Part shown: piece by piece, positions 58,968 through 64,000 of the stretch
How positions within the stretch are numbered: position 1 is the first letter of the stretch
How the letters are laid out: the number at the start of each line of letters is the position of its first letter
Assembly (NCBI GenBank): GCA_964504195.1
Contig: CAZDDI010000003.1
Location: 102,809 to 166,808, forward strand
Length of the DNA: 64,000 nucleotides
Direction of reading: 5' to 3'
Source of the DNA: CAZDDI01 sp964504195
GTDB taxonomy: Bacteria; Chloroflexota; Anaerolineae; B4-G1; SLSP01
Made by a program: the position numbers and the translations under genes
The notes under the pieces: model-generated
The model's database searches: none
The model's input: only the letters and a program-made list of their open reading frames with translations
Told to the model about the DNA's origin: nothing

Positions 58968-60974
58968 ATGAGTAGTCATCGTTTTATCATTGGGCAATGC
59001 TTTGTGTGGGAATCTGAACTATACGAGATCAAGCGCATATTTCCTCAAGAAAAACAAGCTAATATCGAGAATGTTGTTACGAAGGCCATACGCTTGGTTC
59101 CATTGGCAGAACTGCATCAGGCTCTATTTGATGGGACATTGAAGTTTGAGGTACGCGGGAAGCAAGCGCGTCGAACACCCGATAGCCACGTTAGCACGGC
59201 TAATGAGTACCTGGAATTAGCGGATTATCCTGAACTCCTGGTCGCGCAAGCGCGTGAACGTTTGAAAGTCATCCAGCCATTGCTAGACCTGCCCCCCACC
59301 CAACGCACGCGGGCCGCGTTTGTGGCGCGCGTGGATGAAGCCAAAGCTGCCGGCGACTTAACCATCAAAGTTAGTGTGCGCTCTGTGTATCGCTGGATCC
59401 AAGAGTATACCTATAGCGGTAATGATTTGCGTGCATTGATCGCACATTCATTCAAACGCGGAGGCCGCGATGCGTCTCGGTTAGACGAAACGGTGACAAA
59501 AATTATCGAAGCGGTGATTAACGAGCAATACTATCAGCGTGAAAAAGTCACTGCTGATGATATTCGAGACGAAGTAGCTGTGCGTATTGAGGAGACCAAT
59601 CTGTTGCTCCCGCCAGCCGAAAAATTACAAGTCCCAGCATTGGCTACAATTAATCGCCGCCTGTCGAAACCCCTTGATCGTGAACAGCACGCGCTCAAAC
59701 ATGGCAAACGTGCGGCAGAACTAGGCTATACCCAATACGGACGCACTGGATACCCAACTGTCCCATTGGAACGGGTGGAAATTGATCATACACGCATGGA
59801 TTTGATTGTAATTGACGATGAAGATGGGTTGCCTCTGGGCCGCATGACCTTGACCTACTGCCTGGATATGGCAACGCGCTATCCGTTGGGGCTATACATG
59901 GGTTTTGAACCACCAAGTTATTATTCTGTGATGGAATGCCTGTATCACGCCATTTGCCCCAAGCCTAACCTGGTAGAAAAATATGGCACCGATCACGAAT
60001 GGTTAGCGTATGGGCTTCCTGATACGCTGGTGACAGATAACGGCAAGGAATTTATTGGAAAAGACTTGGAAGATAGCTGTCAGTTATTGGGCATAGTGCT
60101 TCAGCGCACACCCGTAAAACACCCTGAATTCAAAGGGGGCGTAGAACGTGCGCTAAGGTCGGCAGCAACGATGCTCTTGCACAAGATTCCAGGGACGACC
60201 TTCTCCAATATCCGCGAGCGGGGTGATTATGACAGCATTAGTCAAGCCTGTCTGTACTTGAGCAAGGTGGATGAGGTGATCTGCAACTATATCGTGGATA
60301 TTTATGCAGAGAAATATCATCGTGGGTTGAAAGGTATTCCGCGCGTGCGCTGGGAAGCCTTGACGCACAACGGATTCGCGCCACGCTTGCCGCCCAACGC
60401 AGAAGAATTACGCATCTTGCTTGGGCGTACTGACATGCGCACTGTACAACACTACGGTGTCGAGTTCAAAACATTGCGTTACAACAGCCCTGCCCTGGTA
60501 ACGCTGCGGACTCGATTACAAGGTGAGCTTACCAAAATCAAATATCACCCTGGAGATATGAGCCGGATTTATGTTTATGACCCTTTCGAGAACCTTTACA
60601 TCGAAACACCAGCATTGGATCAGGAATACACGCAAGGGCTTTCCTTGTGGAAACATGCAGTTATTCACAATGCTGTACTGGAAAGCGCCAAAGAGGTCAA
60701 CCCGGTGAATTTGGGCCTTGCTAAACGACGTATCCAGGCAATCGTCAACGAAGGCCGCGCGCGTAAGCGTGTGGGAACGCGCACTAAAAGCGCACGGTGG
60801 GATACAGCCGGCAAACCTGCCAGTGAATTGACCGAACCCACCCCGCCGCCAGAGTCGCCCCCGGCTCCGCCACAGCCGCCGCTGCCGCCCGCGTACTTCT
60901 TCGAATTAGACGAGCAGGCTGATCTGTCAGATTATAAAGCAACTTTTAATCTACCCAAGAGCCGTTCCGATTAA
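58968..60974 (+). CDS. tnsB: TnsB/TniA-like DDE transposase (Mu-type)
   Basis: 668 residues. N-terminal DNA-binding helices (VSVRSVYRWIQEYTYSG) precede the rve integrase core. The DDE triad is D273 (VEIDHTRMD), D357 (LVTDNGKEFIG) and E393 (KGGVERALRS), with 35 residues between the last two as usual. Mu-type C-terminal beta domain (KYHPGDMSRIYVYDPFE) and a Pro-rich tail (PPPESPPAPPQPPLPP) follow. It recognises the transposon ends and joins them to target DNA. An AAGGAGG site precedes the ATG. Confidence 0.95.
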   Translation: MSSHRFIIGQCFVWESELYEIKRIFPQEKQANIENVVTKAIRLVPLAELHQALFDGTLKFEVRGKQARRTPDSHVSTANEYLELADYPELLVAQARERLKVIQPLLDLPPTQRTRAAFVARVDEAKAAGDLTIKVSVRSVYRWIQEYTYSGNDLRALIAHSFKRGGRDASRLDETVTKIIEAVINEQYYQREKVTADDIRDEVAVRIEETNLLLPPAEKLQVPALATINRRLSKPLDREQHALKHGKRAAELGYTQYGRTGYPTVPLERVEIDHTRMDLIVIDDEDGLPLGRMTLTYCLDMATRYPLGLYMGFEPPSYYSVMECLYHAICPKPNLVEKYGTDHEWLAYGLPDTLVTDNGKEFIGKDLEDSCQLLGIVLQRTPVKHPEFKGGVERALRSAATMLLHKIPGTTFSNIRERGDYDSISQACLYLSKVDEVICNYIVDIYAEKYHRGLKGIPRVRWEALTHNGFAPRLPPNAEELRILLGRTDMRTVQHYGVEFKTLRYNSPALVTLRTRLQGELTKIKYHPGDMSRIYVYDPFENLYIETPALDQEYTQGLSLWKHAVIHNAVLESAKEVNPVNLGLAKRRIQAIVNEGRARKRVGTRTKSARWDTAGKPASELTEPTPPPESPPAPPQPPLPPAYFFELDEQADLSDYKATFNLPKSRSD

Positions 60975-61013
60975 AGATTCAACCCAACCATTGCAAAGAA
61001 AGGAGTGCTTGTT

Positions 61014-62009
61014 ATGACAACTGTAACACCATATAAATCCGTATTAGAACGTGCGCAGTCGATTTTAATCAGCTACCCGCGCTTCATAGACCTGCATCAC
61101 AACATCCGCGAATGTCAGGAACTTTCTCTACAAGCCGGAGAACCTCAATGTATGTCATTGGAAGGCAAAACCGGCACAGGTAAGTCAACATTAGTCAAAT
61201 CCTATGCCGCGCTTTTTCCGCGCCAGAACTTAAAAACAGGCTTCCATATTCCTGTTTTCTATCTGGAAACGCCCTCACCTGTTACCGTAAAAGGCATGGC
61301 AGCCCACATGTTAGAAAAATTGGGCGACCCGGCTGCCCATAGAGGGCAATTATGGACTATGAACTCGCGGTTAATCAAATACATCCATGCTTGCCGGATA
61401 GAATTGGTGATTTTGGATGATTTCCACCATTTGATTGACGCTAAGACGGATCGGGTGCTCGCTGCGGTTTCCGATTGGCTAAAGGTATTGATCAAAGAAA
61501 CCGGAGTACCCTTCATGGTGGTGGGTATTGAAGGAGAAAACGAGCGTATTTTAACCGCCAATGCCCAACTTTCACGTCTGTTTGCTTTGCGGGAACAACT
61601 CCGTCCCTTTGATTGGGACAATCACAACCAGGAAAGTATCCAACAATTTTCCAATTTTACGCGCTCGGCGGAGGAAATCATCGGTCTATCTTTGCCCAAA
61701 TCTATGTTCCGCATTGATTTGTTGTACCGGTTATATTACGCCACCGATGGCACGATAGGGCATTTGATGAATCTTTTACGGCAAACCGCCAAATTGTTTT
61801 TTGATCAGCAGCTATCTGAGGTTACGCTTGAGCTGTTGGCGGCAGCCTACGAACGTCGCCTGGCCTGCCTCTGGCCGAACAAAGTCAATCCATTTCTGAG
61901 TTCGGCAGATGAGATATTTGTCCTCCCATCGCCTGCGCCGCCGACAAGCACCCCGCAGGCAAAATCTCGAAGCAAAGTTTCGGCCAATTCTGTCTTGCGC
62001 ACACGTTGA
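61014..62009 (+). CDS. tnsC: TnsC/TniB-like AAA+ ATPase
   Basis: 331 residues from the ATG at 61014 (AAAGGAG site 8 bp before; an upstream GTG overlaps that site). Walker A MSLEGKTGTGKSTLVKSY has its Lys near residue 57; Walker B is ELVILDDFHHLID; RLFALREQLRPFDWDN carries a likely arginine finger region. It polymerises on DNA and links target choice (TniQ) to the transposase. Confidence 0.93.
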   Translation: MTTVTPYKSVLERAQSILISYPRFIDLHHNIRECQELSLQAGEPQCMSLEGKTGTGKSTLVKSYAALFPRQNLKTGFHIPVFYLETPSPVTVKGMAAHMLEKLGDPAAHRGQLWTMNSRLIKYIHACRIELVILDDFHHLIDAKTDRVLAAVSDWLKVLIKETGVPFMVVGIEGENERILTANAQLSRLFALREQLRPFDWDNHNQESIQQFSNFTRSAEEIIGLSLPKSMFRIDLLYRLYYATDGTIGHLMNLLRQTAKLFFDQQLSEVTLELLAAAYERRLACLWPNKVNPFLSSADEIFVLPSPAPPTSTPQAKSRSKVSANSVLRTR

Positions 62010-62050
62010 ATCTCAAGTAGTCCATTGACTCAAAAAAGGAGGAACATTTC

Positions 62051-64000
62051 ATGGATATTCAATTGCGTCCCTTGATCTGTCGCTCTCCCTTGTTGCCGGG
62101 TGAATCGTTGAATTCGTTTCTGTTGCGTATTCAAGAACTGAATGACTACCCCGTTAGCCTTTTCCAAGAGTTGATAAGCGGCGGAAAATATGTTCGCATG
62201 ACCGCTCCGCGCTATGCAGAGACTTTCAGGCGGTTAGCCTTATTGACAGAGCTCGCTCCAGAGGAGCTCTACCACGCTTCGATCCATGCTTTTGCACCGC
62301 TCTTGAATCGGATAAGATATAACTACCAGCAGTGCGATTCACTGGAGCTAGCTCCTGATGATGTACGACCACTAATAGCGGATTTTGCCAGGCAGAAATC
62401 GCTACGCGATGTAACACATGCGCAATGCTGCTCTTTGTGTTTACAAGAGGGGCGTTATCACCGCTTGGCCTGGTACCCCAAGATGGTCACTGTTTGTCTG
62501 CGTCACCAATGTCTCCTGCTTAATAGTTGCCCCGGCTGCGGTAATAAAATTGCCATGCAACAGATCTTGACCGCATTGTGCCCCACTTGTGGCGTAGACC
62601 TCGCGCAGTGGCCGGTCATACCGCTAAAAAATCCGCTGGGTATTTTTTCCCAACAGCTCACCCAGGCCGCGCTGGGGATAGTCGGGATTCCCTCACAGCC
62701 CTGGCCGTATACATTGCCTACGGAGCACATAGCGGCCCTGGTTGATGTTGCAGAATACTTTAGCGGACGTTCATTTTGTAACGCCGAGTGGGAGCAGCTA
62801 CAATCGGAACTAGCGCCGCCAAAAGTCCTGCTTGATTGGCACATTGCCTTTCCACGCTGGAATGAAAGTATCAAAGAAATCCGTTATCAATCAAGTTTGC
62901 CAACCTGGAGCTACCACACCCATCTTCATCCCTGGAATATATTAACAAATTGGCCGCAGGGCTTTCACAGATACATGGGGACCAACGAAAACCTACCACG
63001 CTGGCGCGTGGTAGGTTTAGCCGCCACGCTTAGCAACTTTTACTGCAACCCAGAACACCGGTGGAATGGCCCGGAGTACCAATTTATACGAGAAGCTTAC
63101 ATTGAACATATTGCTCAACAGTATGTTATGTCATCGGCAGTCGCACGCTCAAAGGTCTGCCAGTTAATTCCCGACTTACCGGCCAAAATGGCGAATTGGA
63201 CAGTGGGCCTGGCATCTGAATACCTGCAGGTTGGTCCGGCAACCATTGCACGCCTGGTAAAAGCCGGACAGCTCGAAGGGGAAGGTTTCTGGCCGCAAGA
63301 AAACCGACATTACAAATTCGTGAAGAGTGCTTCGGTCATAGCGTTGAAAGAACGGTGGGATGCCGGATGTTCGCTTGCTACGGTTGTGGAATGGCTGGGT
63401 CTCAGCGAAGAAATCGTCGTCGAAATGGCTGAACGCGATTTCTTCAAAGCTGTGCGTGGCCCGATTACTGATGGCAGTCAGCGGTGGCTCTTTGATCGAA
63501 GCGAGGTGGAAAAATGGTTGGCACAAGTCTTGATAATGCTAACTCGCACGAATGAGCGCTTTGCCGATGCTGTCACACTGCCCGAAGCCGCCCGGATATT
63601 AAACTCATTGGGTCTCAAAAGCGTTGATATTTGGGAGCGGATTGTAGAGCGGCGGTTGCCGGGCTTCTGCCCTCTTGGAACAGGCAACCTCAAGCCGGTA
63701 TTTTTGAGCGGTGCGGACTTGCGTCGGCACATCAACCACGTCAAACAAGAGCGACACCTGCTAAATTATCACGAAATTGCCCTGCGTTTCAAGGTGAAAT
63801 CTACAGTGGTCGCTCGCTGGATTGATAACGGGTTGCTTACCCCTTCTCTCAAGATCGGCGCGGCGGAGTATTTTACCCAGGCTGAGGTGGATGACTTCTG
63901 CGCGAATCATATTTTCACGGAGCAAGCGGCGGAAATCCTGGAAGTTGTCAGTTTACATGCGATAATGTACCAGGGGTTTACACCCATTATGTCCCAGAGG
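62051..64000 (+). CDS. tniQ: TniQ/TnsD-like target-selection protein, interrupted near 63946 and running off the window
   Basis: The frame is open from the ATG at 62051 (AAGGAGG site) to the window end, 650 residues. The N-terminal TniQ domain (RSPLLPGESLNSFLLRIQEL) has two zinc sites: CCSLCLQEGRYHRLAWYPKMVTVCLRHQ with CPGCGNKI and CPTCGVDL. The C-terminal ~250 residues are a chain of winged helix-turn-helix modules (EYLQVGPATIARLVKAG, IALRFKVKSTVVARWIDNG). After 63947 the sequence departs from the 44.7 kb copy and becomes a repeat-containing element end, so the gene is probably disrupted. Confidence 0.88.
   Translation, partial: MDIQLRPLICRSPLLPGESLNSFLLRIQELNDYPVSLFQELISGGKYVRMTAPRYAETFRRLALLTELAPEELYHASIHAFAPLLNRIRYNYQQCDSLELAPDDVRPLIADFARQKSLRDVTHAQCCSLCLQEGRYHRLAWYPKMVTVCLRHQCLLLNSCPGCGNKIAMQQILTALCPTCGVDLAQWPVIPLKNPLGIFSQQLTQAALGIVGIPSQPWPYTLPTEHIAALVDVAEYFSGRSFCNAEWEQLQSELAPPKVLLDWHIAFPRWNESIKEIRYQSSLPTWSYHTHLHPWNILTNWPQGFHRYMGTNENLPRWRVVGLAATLSNFYCNPEHRWNGPEYQFIREAYIEHIAQQYVMSSAVARSKVCQLIPDLPAKMANWTVGLASEYLQVGPATIARLVKAGQLEGEGFWPQENRHYKFVKSASVIALKERWDAGCSLATVVEWLGLSEEIVVEMAERDFFKAVRGPITDGSQRWLFDRSEVEKWLAQVLIMLTRTNERFADAVTLPEAARILNSLGLKSVDIWERIVERRLPGFCPLGTGNLKPVFLSGADLRRHINHVKQERHLLNYHEIALRFKVKSTVVARWIDNGLLTPSLKIGAAEYFTQAEVDDFCANHIFTEQAAEILEVVSLHAIMYQGFTPIMSQR
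63609..63947 (+). repeat. 339 bp direct repeat, copy 2 (other copy 44357-44695)
   Basis: Lies inside tniQ and matches the remnant at the left edge of the island in the same orientation. Confidence 0.95.
63946..64000 (+). mobile_element. Left end of an inserted element (IS21-like end repeats?)
   Basis: Where homology to the 44.7 kb tniQ copy stops, the sequence begins TGTCA. Two tandem, ~25 bp related repeats follow (GTTTACATGCGATAATGTAC from 63951; GTTTACACCCATTATGTCCC from 63976). TGT-starting ends with short repeated transposase sites are known for IS21-type and Tn7-like elements. The body lies outside the window. Confidence 0.5.

Noticed and set aside
1..64000. tRNA or rRNA genes
   Set aside because: No cloverleaf with TTCGA/TTCAA arm and acceptor pairing and no rRNA signature was noticed while reading; a tRNAscan run would settle this.

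Overview
The window looks like a piece of a Chloroflexota (Anaerolineae-like) chromosome or MAG contig. I infer this from gene style: FnIII-like surface modules with a WETAAELDNLGF motif, secreted proteins ending near a YLP tag, a DUF218 protein, proline/threonine-rich lipoprotein-like proteins, and palindromic repeats inside genes. No rRNA, tRNA or CRISPR array was seen.

1-9 kb: a cytoplasmic NAD(P)-linked [NiFe] hydrogenase operon. It holds the 3' end of a HydB-type flavoprotein, then NuoE-, NuoF- and NuoG-like subunits, HoxY, HoxH and the maturation protease HoxW. An AAA ATPase/DUF4276 pair of lower GC content sits between hoxH and hoxW.

9-23 kb: a second copy of the same diaphorase module (2Fe-2S protein, HydB-type flavoprotein, NuoE, NuoF) coupled to a Cys-type molybdenum formate dehydrogenase. 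Around it are a FocA-type formate channel, carbonic anhydrase, MobA, HypA and HypB. Together the genes suggest interconversion of H2, formate/CO2, NAD(P)H and probably ferredoxin, with two different flavin subunits per complex.

22-44 kb: housekeeping genes (glmU with an unusual leader, a CorC-like protein, cdd), three secreted proteins including a 1999-residue double-GH13 amylopullulanase, a large membrane histidine kinase, a tandem pair of putative small RNAs with anti-Shine-Dalgarno loops, a DUF218 protein and a fatty acid desaturase.

44-64 kb: an accessory island. It begins with a frameshifted remnant of a tniQ 3' end. Next is a seven-gene minus-strand operon (hsdR, a PD-(D/E)XK nuclease, hsdM, a RAYT-like HUH protein, hsdS, HU, DUF3800). 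It is followed by a mirror-image array of 11 copies of an AGTGCCAT-type site, an XRE regulator, a HerA-NurA pair, and Tn7-like tnsA-tnsB-tnsC-tniQ. The last gene runs off the window and appears to be interrupted by another element. About 339 bp of tniQ is directly repeated at both sides of this 19 kb region.

All calls come from reading motifs by eye; no database search was possible.
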